From Hydractinia symbiolongicarpus (lineage: Eukaryota; Cnidaria; Hydrozoa; Anthoathecata; Hydractiniidae): a stretch of 64,000 nt of DNA. Location of the stretch: assembly GCF_029227915.1 (NCBI RefSeq), contig NC_079880.1, positions 26,655,501-26,719,500 on the forward strand, given 5' to 3'. Positions 49,901-62,458 of the stretch are shown piece after piece; position 1 is the first letter of the stretch; the number at the start of each line of letters is the position of its first letter. The position numbers and the translations under genes are program-made. The notes under the pieces are model-generated. The model saw only the letters and a list, made by a program, of their open reading frames with translations. It did no database searches and was not told the DNA's origin.

Positions 49901-50325
49901 CGGAAAGAAATCACTAAATACATGTTGGTACGAATGTGTGACGAAAACGTTGTAACTCAAACGCATTAACACCGTTAGAAAGGCAATGAAATGTAGTTTT
50001 TAAAACTGTGTCTGTTTCTTCAGCGCGAACTAACGGCTGGGATTGCTCCCACAGTGAAAAATGACTTATTTAACTTAATTTTTAAATAAAACGCTACAAC
50101 AGCTCCCGGTGCAGTCGCTGAGTTCCAGCAATCAAGTAAAATTAAAAGGAATGTTACTTCTTGTAGTCAAACTGGCTCATTTATCACATTTATAAGGTCA
50201 AAGTCCAAAATCAGTTCAATTAAGTCCCACAGTCAATCGTTTCACTGCTAAAAGCGATGCAACCTAGTAATATCAGAATACTATCGCTAAATACATGTTG
50301 GTACGAATATGTGACGCAACCGTTG
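45900..50325 (+). repeat. Macro-duplication of 4.4-5.2 kb, copy 1
   Basis: Positions 45900-47020 recur at offset 5,211 and positions 46278-50325 recur at offset 5,955. The difference of 744 bp is a two-unit tandem expansion present only in the downstream copy. Shared rare variants are 'gttgtaaatcacggattg' (4 bp missing from the landmark), 'gattatttccgcag', 'gcgcgtaataacggc', 'aaaatttaatttttaaaac' and 'acaacagctcccggtgc'. A few substitutions separate the copies, for example 'atttgttgtagtc' at about 49030 against 'atttcttgtagtc' at about 54985. Confidence 0.88.
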
Positions 50326-51430
50326 TAATTCAAACGGATTGAAACCGTTAGAAAGTCAATGAAATGTAGTTTTTAAAACTGTGTCTATTTCTTCAGCGCG
50401 AACTAACGGCTGGGATTGCTCCCACAGTGAAAAATGACTTATTTAACTTAATTTTTAAATAAAACGCTACCACAGCGCCCGGTGCAGTCGCTGAGTTCCA
50501 GCAATCAAGTAAAAATAAGAAGAATGTTACTTCTTGTAGTCAAACTGGCTCATTTATCACATTTATAAGGTCAAAGTCCAAAATCAGTCCAATTAAGTCC
50601 CACAGTCAATCGTTTCACTGTTAAAAGCGATGCAACCCAGTAAATTCCGAATACTATCGCTAAATACATGTGGGGACAAATATGTGGCACAACCGTTGTA
50701 ACTCAAACGGATTGATACCGTTAGAAAGTCAATAAAATGCAGTTTTTGAAACTGTCGCTATTTCTTCAGCGCGCGATAACAGCTAGGATTGGTCCCACAG
50801 TAAAAAATGACTTTTTTATTTCAATATTTGATAAAGCGCTGCCACAGCGCCCAGTCTAATCGCTGAGTTCCAGCCATCAAGTCAAATTAAGAAGAATGTT
50901 ATTTCTTGTAGTCAAACTGGCTCATTTATAACAGTTATCAGGTCACAGTCCAAAGTTAGTTCAATTAAGTCCCACAGTCAATCGTTTCACTGTTAAAAGC
51001 GATGCAACTTAGTCACATCGGAAAGAAATCACTAAATACATGTTGGTACGAATGTGTGACGCAAACGTTGTAACTCAAACGCATTAACACGGTTAGAAAG
51101 GCAATGAAATGTAGTTTTTAAAACTGTGTCTGTTTCTTCAGTGCGAACTAACGGCTGGGATTGCTCCCACAGTGAAAAATGACTTATTTAACTTAATTTT
51201 TAAATAAAACGCTACCACAGCTCCCGGTGCAGTCGCTGAGTTCCAGCAATCAAGTAAAATTAAAAAGAATGTTACTTCTTGTAGTCAAACTGGCTCATTT
51301 ATCACATCTATAAGGTCAAAGTCCAAAATCAGTTCAATTAAGTCCCACAGTCAATCGTTTCACTGTTAAAAGCGATGCAACCTAGTAAATTCCGAATACT
51401 ATCGCTAAATACATGTGGGGACAAATATGT
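49577..51430 (+). repeat. Three-unit repeat (1,118 bp)
   Basis: Units at 49577 and 49949 recur at 50695 and 51067. Shared features are 'tcaataaaatgcagttttt', 'gcgcgcgataacagc', 'cagcgcccagtctaatcgc', 'cgaatgtgtgacg' and 'caaacgcattaacac'. The repeat bridges the two copies of the 45.9-56.3 kb macro-duplication. Confidence 0.75.
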
Positions 51431-54400
51431 GGCACAACCGTTGTAAATCACGGATTGATACCGTTAGAAAGTCAATAAAATGTAGTTTTTGAAACTGTCG
51501 CTATTTCTTCAGCGCGCGATAACAGCTAGGATTGGTCCCACAGTAAAAAATGACTTTTTATTTCAATTTTTAATAAAGCGCTGCCACAGCGCCCAGTGTA
51601 ATCGCTAAGTTCCAGCCATCAAGTCAAATTAAGAAGAATGTTATTTCTTGTAGTCAAACTGGCTTATTTATAACATTTATCAGGTCACAGTCCAAAGTTA
51701 GTTCAATTAAGTCCCACAGTCAATCGTTTCACTGTTAAAAGCGATGCACCCTAGTAATATCAGAATACTATCGCTAAATACATGTTGGTACGAATATGTG
51801 ACGCAACCGTTGTAACTCAAACTGATTGATACCGCCAAGAAATCAATGAAATGTAGTTTTTGAGAATGTCTCTATTTCTTCAGCGCGTGCTAACGGCCAA
51901 GATTATTTCCGCAGTAAAAAAAGACTTATTTATCTAAATTTTTTAATAAAACGCTACCACAGTGCCCAGTGCAATCGCTGAGTTCCAGCAATCAAGTCAA
52001 ATTAAGAAGAATGTTATTTCTTGTAGTCAAACTGGCTCATTTATAACATTTATCAGGTCACAGTCCAAAGTTAGTTCAATTAAGTCCCACAGTCAATCGT
52101 TTCACTGTTAAAGGCGATGCAACCTAGTAATATCAGAATACTATCGCTAAATACATGTTGGTACGAATATGTGACGCAACCGTTGTAACTCAAACGGATT
52201 GATACCGCCAAGAAGTCGATGAAGTGTAGATTTTGAAACTGTCGCTATTTCTTCAGCGCGCGATAACAGCTAGGATTGGTCCCACAGTAAAAAATGACTT
52301 TTTATTTCAATTTTTAATAAAGCGCTGCCACAGCGCCCAGTGTAATCGCTAAGTTCCAGCCATCAAGTCAAATTAAGAAGAATGTTATTTCTTGTAGTCA
52401 AACTGGCTTATTTATAACATTTATCAGGTCACAGTCCAAAGTTAGTTCAATTAAGTCCCACAGTCAATCGTTTCACTGTTAAAAGCGATGCACCCTAGTA
52501 ATATCAGAATACTATCGCTAAATACATGTTGGTACGAATATGTGACGCAACCGTTGTAACTCAAACTGATTGATACCGCCAAGAAATCAATGAAATGTAG
52601 TTTTTGAGAATGTCTCTATTTCTTCAGCGCGTGCTAACGGCCAAGATTATTTCCGCAGTAAAAAAAGACTTATTTATCTAAATTTTTTAATAAAACGCTA
52701 CCACAGTGCCCAGTGCAATCGCTGAGTTCCAGCAATCAAGTCAAATTAAGAAGAATGTTATTTCTTGTAGTCAAACTGGCTCATTTATAACATTTATCAG
52801 GTCACAGTCCAAAGTTAGTTCAATTAAGTCCCACAGTCAATCGTTTCACTGTTAAAGGCGATGCAACCTAGTAATATCAGAATACTATCGCTAAATACAT
52901 GTTGGTACGAATATGTGACGCAACCGTTGTAACTCAAACGGATTGATACCGCCAAGAAGTCGATGAAGTGTAGATTTTGAGAATGTCTCTATTTCTTCAG
53001 TGCGTGCAACGGCCAGGATTAGTCCCACAGAAAAAAAGACTTATTTATCTAAATTTTTAAATAAAGCACTATCACAGAGCTTAGTGTACTCGCTGAATTC
53101 CAGCAATCATGTCGAATTAAGAAGAATGGTATTTCTTGGAGCCCAATTGGCTCATTTATCGCATTTACAAGGTCACAGTCCAGAATCAGTTCAGTTAAGT
53201 CCCACAGTCAATCGTTTCACTGTTAAAAGCGATGCAACTTAGTCACATCGGAAAAAAATCACTAAATGCATGTTGATACGAATATGTGACACAACCGTTG
53301 TAACTCAAACGGATTAACAACATTAGAAAGTCAATGAAATGTAGTTTTTGAAACTGTCTCTATTTCTTCAGCGCGAACTAACGGCTGGGAATGGTCCCAC
53401 AGGAAAAAATGACTTATTAAACTTAATTTTTAAATAAAACGCCACCACAGCGCCCGGTGCAATCGCTGAGTTCCAGCAATCAAGTCAAATTAAGAAGTAT
53501 GTTACTTCTTGTAGTCAAACTGGCTCATTTATCACATTTATAAGGTCAAAGTCCAAAATCAGTTCAAATAAGTCCCACAGTCAAACGTTTTACTGTTAAA
53601 AGGGATGCAACCTAGTAATATCCGAATACTATCGCTAAATACATGTGGGGACGAATATGTGAAGCAACCGTTGTAATTCAAACGGATTGAAACCGTTAGA
53701 AAGTCAATGAAATGTAGTTTTTGAAACTGTCTCTATTTCTTCAGCGCGAACTGATGGCTGGGATTAGTCCCACAGTAAAAAATGACTTATTTAACTTAAT
53801 TTTTAAATAAAACTCTACCACAGCGCCCGGTGCAATCGCTGAGTTCCAGCAATCAAGTCAAATTAAGAAGAATGTTACTTCTTGTAGTCAAACTGGCTCA
53901 TTTATCACATTTATAAGGTCAAAGTCCAAAATCAGTTCAATTAAGCCCCCCAGGCAATCGTTTCACTGTTAAAAGCGATGCAACCTAGTAATATCCGAAT
54001 ACTATCGCTAAATAAATGTGGGGACGAATATGTGGCGCAACCGTTGTAACTCAAACGGATTAATACCGTTAGAAAGTCAATGAATTGTAGTTTTCGAAAC
54101 TGTCGCTATTTCTTCAGCGCGCGATAACGGCTAGGATTGGTCCCACAGTAAAAAATGACTTATTTATCTAAATTTTTAAATAAAGCACTACCACAGAGCC
54201 AAGTGTACTCGCTGAATTCCAGTAATCATGTCGAATTAAGAAAATGGTATTTCTTGGAGCCCAATTGCCTCATTTATGGCATTTACAAGGTCACAGTCCA
54301 GAATCAGTTCAATTAAGTCCCACAGTCAATCGTTTCACTGTTAAAAGCGATGCAACCTAGTAAAATCCGAATACTATCGCTGAATACATGTGGGGACGAA

Positions 54401-56280
54401 TATGTGGCGCAACCGTTGTAACTCAAACGGATTGAAACCGTTAGAAAGTCAATGAAATGTAGTTTTTGAAACTGTCACTATTTCTTCAGCGCGCGATAAC
54501 GGCTAGGATTGGTCCCACAGTAAAAAATGACTTATTTACCTAAATTTTTATTAAAGCGCTGCCACAGCGCCCAGTGTAATCGCTGAGTTCCAGCAATCAT
54601 GTCAAATTAAGAAGATTGTTATTTCTTGTAGTCAAACTGGCTCATTTATAACATTTATCAGGTCACAGTCCAGAAACAGTTCAATTAAGTCCCACAGTCA
54701 ATCGTTTCACTGTTAAAAGCGATGCAACCTAGTAAAAGCCGAATACTATCGCTAAATACATGTGGGGACGAATATGTGGCGCAACCGTTGTAACTCAAAC
54801 GAATTGAAACCGTTAGAAAGTCAATGCAATGTAGTTTTTGAAACTGTCGCTATTTCTTCAGCGCGTAATAACGGCTAGGATTGGTCCCACAGTAAAAAAT
54901 GCCTTTTTTATTTAAGTTTTTAATAAAGCGCTGCCACAGCGCCCAGTGTAATCGCTGAGTTCCAGCAATCATGTCAAATTAGGAAGAATGTTATTTCTTG
55001 TAGTCAAACTGGCTCATTAATAACATTTATCAGGTCACAGTCCAAAGTTAGTTCAATTAAGTCCCACAGTCAATCGTTTCACTGTTAAAAGCGATGCAAC
55101 TTGGTCACATCGGAAAAAAATCACTAAATACATTTTGGTACAAATATGTGACGCAAGCGTTGTAACTCAAACGAATTAACACCGTTAAAAAGTCAATAAA
55201 ATTTAATTTTTAAAACTGTGTCGGTTTCTTCAGCGCGAACTAACGGCTGGGATTGCTCCCACAATGAAAAATGACTTATTTAACTTAATTTATAAATAAA
55301 ACCCTACCACAGCGCCCAGTGCAATCGCTGAGTTCCAGCAATCAAATCAAATTAAGAAGAATGTTACTTCTTGTAGTCAAACTGGCTCATTTATCACATT
55401 TATAAGGTCAAAGTCCAAAATCAGTTTAATTAAGTCCCACAGTCAATCGTTTCACTGTTAAAAGCGATGCAACCCAGTAAATTCCGAATACTATCGCTAA
55501 ATACATGTGGGGACAAATATGTGGCACAACCGTTGTAACTCAAACGGATTGATACCGTTAGAAAGTCAATAAAATGCAGTTTTTGAAACTGTCGCTATTT
55601 CTTCAGCGCGCGATAACAGCTAGGATTGGTCCCACAGTAAAAAATGACTTTTTTATTTCAATTTTTAATAAAGCGCTGCCACAGCGCCCAGTCTAATCGC
55701 TGAGTTCCAGCCATCAAGTCAAATTAAGAAGAATGTTATTTCTTGTAGTCAAACTGGCTCATTTATAACATTTATAAGGTCACAGTCCAAAGTTAGTTCA
55801 ATTAAGTCCCACAGTCAATCGTTTCACTGTTAAAAGCGATTCAACTTAGTCACATCGGAAAGAAATCACTAAATACATGTTGGTACGAATGTGTGACGAA
55901 AACGTTGTAACTCAAACGCATTAACACCGTTAGAAAGGCAATGAAATGTAGTTTTTAAAACTGTGTCTGTTTCTTCAGCGCGAACTAACGGCTGGGATTG
56001 CTCCCACAGTGAAAAATGACTTATTTAACTTAATTTTTAAATAAAACGCTACAACAGCTCCCGGTGCAGTCGCTGAGTTCCAGCAATCAAGTAAAATTAA
56101 AAGGAATGTTACTTCTTGTAGTCAAACTGGCTCATTTATCACATTTATAAGGTCAAAGTCCAAAATCAGTTCTATTAAGTCCCACAGTCAATCGTTTCAC
56201 TGTTAAAAGCGATGCAACCTAGTAATATCAGAATACTATCGCTAAATACATGTTGGTACGAATATGTGACGCAACCGTTG
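51111..56280 (+). repeat. Macro-duplication of 4.4-5.2 kb, copy 2
   Basis: This is the downstream copy of 45900-50325, with the internal two-unit expansion at 51488-52975. The right end is near 56280, where this copy continues 'aactgattgatacc' while copy 1 reads 'aacggattgaaacc'. In the units compared, the copies differ by only scattered single bases. Confidence 0.88.
51488..52975 (+). repeat. Two-unit tandem expansion (744 bp period)
   Basis: The pair of units from about 51488 is repeated 744 bp later. The left pair ends at 'gaagtgtagattttg' (about 52231), which is joined directly to 'aaactgtcgctatttc', the start of the same pair again. A 'B-type left / variant A' junction results that does not occur in copy 1 of the macro-duplication. 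This is a clear footprint of unequal exchange with misalignment by two units. Confidence 0.88.
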
Positions 56281-57768
56281 TAACTCAAACTGATTGATAC
56301 CGCCAAAAAATCAATGAAATGTAGTTTTTGAGAATGTCTCTATTTCTTCAGCACGTGCTAACGGCCAGGATTAGTCCCACAGTAAAAAAAGACATATTTA
56401 TCTAAATTTTTAATTAAAGCACTACATCAGAGCCTAGTGTACCCGCTGAATTCCAGCAATCATGTCGAATTAAGAAGAATGGTATTCCTCGGAGCACAAT
56501 TGGCTCATTTATCGCATTTACAAGGTCACAGTCCAGGATCAGTTCAATTAAGTCCCACAATCAATCGTTTCACTGTTAAAAGCGATGCAACATAGTAATA
56601 TCAGAACACTATCGCTAAATACATGTTAGTACGAGTATGTGACGCAACCGTTGTAACTCAAACGGATTGATACCGCCAAGAAGTCGATGAAGTGTAGTTT
56701 TTAAGAATGTCTCTATTTCTTCAGCGCATGCTAACGGCCAGGATTAGTCCGGCAGTAAAAAAAGACTTATTTATCTAAATTTTTTAATAAAACGCTACCA
56801 CACTGCCCAGTGCAATCGCTGAGTTCCAGCAATCAAGTAAAATTAAGAAGAATGTTACTTCTTGTAGTCAAACTGGCTCATTTATCGCATTTACAAGGTC
56901 ACAGTCCAGAATCAGTTCAATTAAGTCCCACAATCAATCGTTTCACTGTTAAAAGCGATGCAACCTAGTAATATCAGAACACTATCGCTAAATACATGTT
57001 GGTACGAATATGTGACGCAACCGTTGTAACTCAAACGGATTGATACCGCCAAGAAGTCGATGAAGTGTAGTTTTTGAGAATGTCTCTATTTCTTCAGCAC
57101 GTGCTAACGGCCAGGATTAGTCCCACAGTAAAAAAAGACATATTTATCTAAATTTTTAATTAAAGCACTACCACAGAGCCTAGTGTACTCGCTGAATTCC
57201 AGCAATCATGTCGAATTAAGAAGAATGGTATTCCTCGGAGCCCAATTGGCTCATTTATCGCATTTACAAGGTCACAGTCCAGAATCAGTTCAATTAAGTC
57301 CCACAATCAATCGTTTCACTGTTAAAAGCGATGCAACCTAGTAATATCAGAACACTATCGCTAAATACATGTTGGTACGAATATGTGACGCAACCGTTGT
57401 AACTCAAACGGATTGATACCGCCAAGAAGTCGATGAAGTGTAGTTTTTAAGAATGTCTCTATTTCTTCAGTGCATGCTAACGGCCAGGATTAGTCCCGCA
57501 GTAAAAAAAGACTTATTTATCTAAATTTTTTAATAAAACGCTACCACAGTGCCCAGTGCAATCGCTGAGTTCCAGCAATCAAGTCAAATTAGGAAGAATG
57601 TTATTTCTTGTAGTCCAACTGGCTCATTTATAACATTTATCAGGTCACAGTCCAAAGTTAGTTCAATTAAGTCCCATAGTCAATCGTTTCACTGTTAAAG
57701 GCGATGCAACCTAGTAATATCAGAATACTATCGCTAAATACATGTTGGTACGAATATGTGACGCAACC
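56277..57768 (+). repeat. Two-unit (746 bp) tandem repeat with AGCACGTGCT
   Basis: The units at 56277 and 56650 recur at 57023 and 57396. Shared features are 'agcacgtgctaacgg', 'gacatatttatctaaat', 'ttcctcggagc', 'cccacaatcaatcg' and 'tatcagaacactatcgc'. The left copy has private changes such as 'ctacatcagagcc' and 'gtactaacatg'-like variants near its end. 'ttcctcgg' appears first near 21906 but is common only from here on. Confidence 0.8.
56350..56359. promoter_or_regulatory. AGCACGTGCT palindrome (first of the right-hand set)
   Basis: This is a perfect 10 bp palindrome containing CACGTG, the core bound by many bHLH proteins. It differs from the usual 'agcgcgtgct' by one base. Copies start at 56350, 57096, 59696, 61187, 61933 and 63506, with a single outlier at 19158. 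Whether anything binds it is unknown. Confidence 0.35.
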
Positions 57769-58131
57769 GTTGTAACTCAAACGGATTGATACCGTTAGAA
57801 AGTCAATAAAATGTAGTTTTTGAAACTGTCGCTATTTCTTCAGCGCGCGATAACAGCTAGGATTAGTTAAATGACTTATTTAACTTAATTTTTAAATAAA
57901 ACGCTACTACAGCGCCCGGTGCAGTCGCTGAGTTCCAGCAATCAAGTAAAATTAAGAAGAATGTTACTTCTTGTAGTCAAACTGGCTCATTTATCACATT
58001 TATAAGGTCAAAGTCCAAAATCAGTTCAATTAAGTCCCATAATCAATCGCTTCACTGTTAAAAGCGATGCAACCTAGTAATATCAGAACACTATCGCTAA
58101 ATACATGTTGGTACGAATATGTGACGCAACC
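57769..58131 (+). repeat. Shortened unit, 363 bp
   Basis: This unit lacks about 10 bp. 'gctaggattagt' is followed directly by 'taaatgacttatttaac', so the first 'gtcccacagt' element is lost. It starts like the 'gcgcgcgataacagc' units of the preceding block and ends like the A units of the next region. It may be the scar of the exchange that joined them. Confidence 0.85.
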
Positions 58132-58877
58132 GTTTTAACTCAAACGGATTAACACCGTTAGAAAGTCAATGAAATGTAGTTTTTGAAACCGTCTCTATTT
58201 CTTTAGCGCGAACTAACGGTTGGGAATGGTCCCAGAGTAAAAAATGACTTATTAAAGTTAATTTTTAAATAAAACGCTACCGCAGTGCCCAGTGTAATCG
58301 CTGAGGTCCAGCAATCAAGTCAAATTAAGAAGAATGTTACTTTTTGTAGTCAAACTGGCTCATTTATAACATTTATCAGGTCACAGTCGAAAATCAGTTC
58401 AATTAAGTCCCACAGTCAATCGTTTCACTTTTAAAAGCGATGCAACCTAGTAATATCAGAATACTATCGCTAAATACATGTTGGTACAAATATGTGACGC
58501 AACCGTTGTAACTCAAACTGATTGATACCGCCAAGAAATCAATGAAGTGTAGTTTTTAAGAATGTCTCTATTTCTTCAGCGCGTGCTAACGGCCAGGATT
58601 ATTCCCGCAGTAAAAAAAGACTTATTTATCTAAATTTTTTAATAAAACGCTACCACAGTGCCCAGTGCAATCGCTGAGTTCCAGCAATCAAGTCAAATTA
58701 AGAAGAATGTTATTTCTTGTAGTCCAACTGGCTCATTTATAACATTTATCAGGTCACAGTCCAAAGTTAGTTCAATTAAGTCCCATAGTCAATCGTTTCA
58801 CTGTTAAAGGCGATGCAACCTAGTAATATCAGAATACTATCGCTAAATACATGTTGGTACGAATATGTGACGCAACC

Positions 58878-60368
58878 GTTTTAACTGAAACGGATTGATA
58901 CCACCAAGAATTCGATGAAGTGTAGATTTTGAGAATGTCTCTATTTTTTCAGCGCGTGCAACGGTCAGGATTAGTCCCACAGAAAAAAAGGACTTATTTA
59001 TCTAATTTTTTAAATAAAGCACTACCACAGAGACTAGTGTACTCGCTGAATTTCAGCAATCATGTCGAATTTAGAAGAATGATATTTCTTGGAGCCCAAT
59101 TGGCTCATTTATTGCATTTACAAGGTCACAGTCCAGAATCAGTTCAATTAAGTCCCACGGTCAATCGTTTCACTGTTAAAAGCGATGCAACTTAGTCACA
59201 TCGGAAAAAAATCACTAAATGCATGTTGGTACGAATATGTGACACAACCGTTGTAACTCAAACGGATTAACACCGTTAGAAAGTCAATGAAATGTAGTTT
59301 TTGAAACCGTCTCTATTTTTTTAGCGCGAACTAACGGTTGGGAATGGTCCCACAGTAAAAAATGACTTATTAAAGTTAATTTTTAAATAAAACGCTACCA
59401 CAGTGCCCAGTGCAATCGCTGAGTTCCAGCAATCAAGTCGAATTAAGAAGAATGTTACTTTTTGTAGTCAAACTGGCTCATTTATAACATTTATCAGGTC
59501 ACGGTCCAAAATCAGTTCAATTAAGTCACACAGTCAATCGTTTCACTGTTAAAAGCGATGCAACCTAGTAATATCAGAATATTATCGCTAAATAGATGTT
59601 GGTACGAATATGTGACGCAACCGTTTTAAGTCAAACTGATTGAAACCGCCAAGAAATCAATGAAATGTAGTTTTTGAGAATGTCTCTATTTCATCAGCAC
59701 GTGCTAACGGCCAGGATTAGTCCCAGAGTAAAAAAAGACATATTTATCTAAATTTTTAATTAAAACACTACCACAGAGACTAGTGTACTCGCTAAATTCC
59801 AGCAATCATGTCGAATTAAGAAGAATGGTATTCCTCGGAGCCCAATTGGCTCATTTATCGCATTTACAAGGTCACAGTCCAGAATCAGTTCAATTAAGTC
59901 CCATAGTCAATCGTTTCACTGTTAAAGGCGATGCAACCTAGTAATACCAGAAAACTATCGCTAAATACATGTTGGTACGAATATGTGACGCAACCGTTGT
60001 AACTCAAACGGATTCATACTGCCAAGAAGTCAATGAAGTGTAGTTTTTGAAAATGTCTCTATTTCTTCAGCGCGTGCTAACGGCCAGGATTATTCCCGCA
60101 GTAAAAAAAGACTTATTTATCTAAATTTTTTAATAAAACGCTACCACAGTGCCCAGTGCAATCGCTGAGTTCCAGCAATCAAGTCAAATTAGGAAGAATG
60201 TTATTTCTTGTAGTCCAACTGGCTCATTTATAACATTTATCAGGTCACAGTCCAAAGTTAGTTCAATTAAGTCCCATAGTCAATCGTTTCACTGTTAAAG
60301 GCGATGCAACCTAGTAATATCAGAATACTATCGCTAAATACATGTTGGTACGAATATGTGACGCAACC
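58878..60368 (+). repeat. Four-unit repeat (1,491 bp), copy 1
   Basis: Units start at 58878, 59250, 59623 and 59996, in the order B variant with 'gcgtgcaacggtcagg', A with 'ttattaaagttaattt', B with 'catcagcacgtgc', A with 'ggattattcccgcag'. The next four units repeat this order with only a few substitutions. Confidence 0.88.
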
Positions 60369-61859
60369 GTTTTAACTGAAACGGATTGATACCACCAAGA
60401 ATTCGATGAAGTGTAGATTTTGAGAATGTCTCTATTTTTTCAGCGCGTGCAATGGTCAGGATTAGTCCCACAGAAAAAAAGGACTTATTTATCTAATTTT
60501 TTAAATAAAGCACTACCACAGAGACTAGTGTACTCGCTGAATTTCAGCAATCATGTCGAATTTAGAAGAATGATATTTCTTGGAGCCCAATTGGCTCATT
60601 TATCGCATTTACAAGGTCACAGTCCAGAATCAGTTCAATTAAGTCCCACAGTCAATCGTTTCACTGTTAAAAGCGATGCAACTTAGTCACATCGGAAAAA
60701 AATCACTAAATGCATGTTGGTACGAATATGTGACACAACCGTTGTAACTCAAACGGATTAACACCGTTAGAAAGTCAATGAAATGTAGTTTTTGAAACCG
60801 TCTCTATTTTTTTAGCGCGAACTAACGGTTGGGAATGGTCCCACAGTAAAAAATGACTTATTAAAGTTAATTTTTAAAAAAAACTCTACCACAGTGCCCA
60901 GTGCAATCGCTGAGTTCCAGTAATCAAGTCGAATTAAGAAGAATGTTACTTTTTGTAGTCAAACTGGCTCATTTATAACATTTATCAGGTCACGGTCCAA
61001 AATCAGTTCAATTAAGTCACACAGTCAATCGTTTCACTGTTAAAAGCGATGCAACCTAGTAATATCAGAATATTATCGCTAAATAGATGTTGGTACGAAT
61101 ATGTGACGCAACCGTTGTAAGTCAAACTGATTGAAACCGCCAAGAAATCAATGAAATGTAGTTTTTGAGAATGTCTCTATTTCATCAGCACGTGCTAACG
61201 GCCAGGATTAGTCCCAGAGTAAAAAAAGACATATTTATCTAAATTTTTAATTAAAACACTACCACAGAGACTAGTGTACTCGCTAAATTCCAGCAATCAT
61301 GTCGAATTAAGAAGAATGGTATTCCTCGGAGCCCAATTGGCTCATTTATCGCATTTACAAGGTCACAGTCCAGAATCAGTTCAATTAAGTCCCATAGTCA
61401 ATCGTTTCACTGTTAAAGGCGATGCAACCTAGTAATACCAGAAAACTATCGCTAAATACATGTTGGTACGAATATGTGACGCAACCGTTGTAACTCAAAC
61501 GGATTCATACTGCCAAGAAGTCAATGAAGTGTAGTTTTTGAAAATGTCTCTATTTCTTCAGCGCGTGCTAACGGCCAGGATTATTCCCGCAGTAAAAAAA
61601 GACTTATTTATCTAAATTTTTTAATAAAACGCTACCACAGTGCCCAGTGCAATCGCTGAGTTCCAGCAATCAAGTCAAATTAGGAAGAATGTTATTTCTT
61701 GTAGTCAAACTGGCTCATTTATCACATTTATCAGGTCACAGTCCAAACTCAGTTCAATTAAGTCCCACAGTCAATCGTTTCACTGTTAAAAGCGATGCAA
61801 CCTAGTAATATCAGAATACTATCGCTAAATACATGTTGGTACGAATATGTGACGCAACC
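60369..61859 (+). repeat. Four-unit repeat (1,491 bp), copy 2
   Basis: This is the second copy of 58878-60368. Differences noted are 'gtgcaatggtcagg' for 'gtgcaacggtcagg', 'ttaaaaaaaactctacc' for 'ttaaataaaacgctacc', and 'ccgttgtaagtc' for 'ccgttttaagtc'. In the last unit the right half switches to 'atcacatttatcagg' and 'ccaaactcagttc'. Confidence 0.88.
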
Positions 61860-62458
61860 GTTGTAATTCAAGCTGATTGATACCGCCAAGAAACCAATGA
61901 AACGTAGTTTTTGAGAATGTCTCTATTTCTTCAGCACGTGCTAACGGCCAGGATTACTCCCACAGCAAAAAAGACATATTTATCTAAATTTTTAATTAAA
62001 GCACTACCACAGAGCCTAGTGTACTTGCTGAATTCCAGCAATCATGTCGAATTAAGAAGAATGGTATTCCTCGGAGCCCAATTGGCTCATTTATCACATT
62101 TACAAGGTCACAGTCCAGAATCAGTTCAATTAAGTCCCACAGTCAATCGTTTCACTGTTAAAAGTAACTAAAGGCTTGGATTGCTCCCAAAGTGAGAAAT
62201 GACTTATGTAACTTAATTTTTAAATAAAACGCTACCACAGTGCCCAGTGCAATCGCTGAGTTCCAGCAATCAAGTCAAATTAAGAAGAATGTTACTTCTT
62301 GTAGTCAAACTGGCTCATTTATCACATTTACAAGGTCAAAATCCAAAATCAGTTCAATTAAGTCCCACAGTCAAACGTTTCACTGTTAAAAGCGATGCAA
62401 CCTAGTAATATCCGAATACTATCGCTAAATACATGTGGGGCGAATATGTGACGCAATC
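61860..62458 (+). repeat. Fused pair of units with ~147 bp deletion (599 bp)
   Basis: Two landmarks are 599 bp apart instead of 746. A B unit with 'agcacgtgct' runs to 'ttcactgttaaaag' (about 62165) and is joined to 'taactaaaggcttggattgc', which corresponds to the 'gaactaacggctggg' part of an A unit. The end of the first unit and the start of the second, including a landmark, are gone. The following core has private changes ('ctcccaaagtgagaaatgac', 'cttatgtaac'). Confidence 0.88.
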
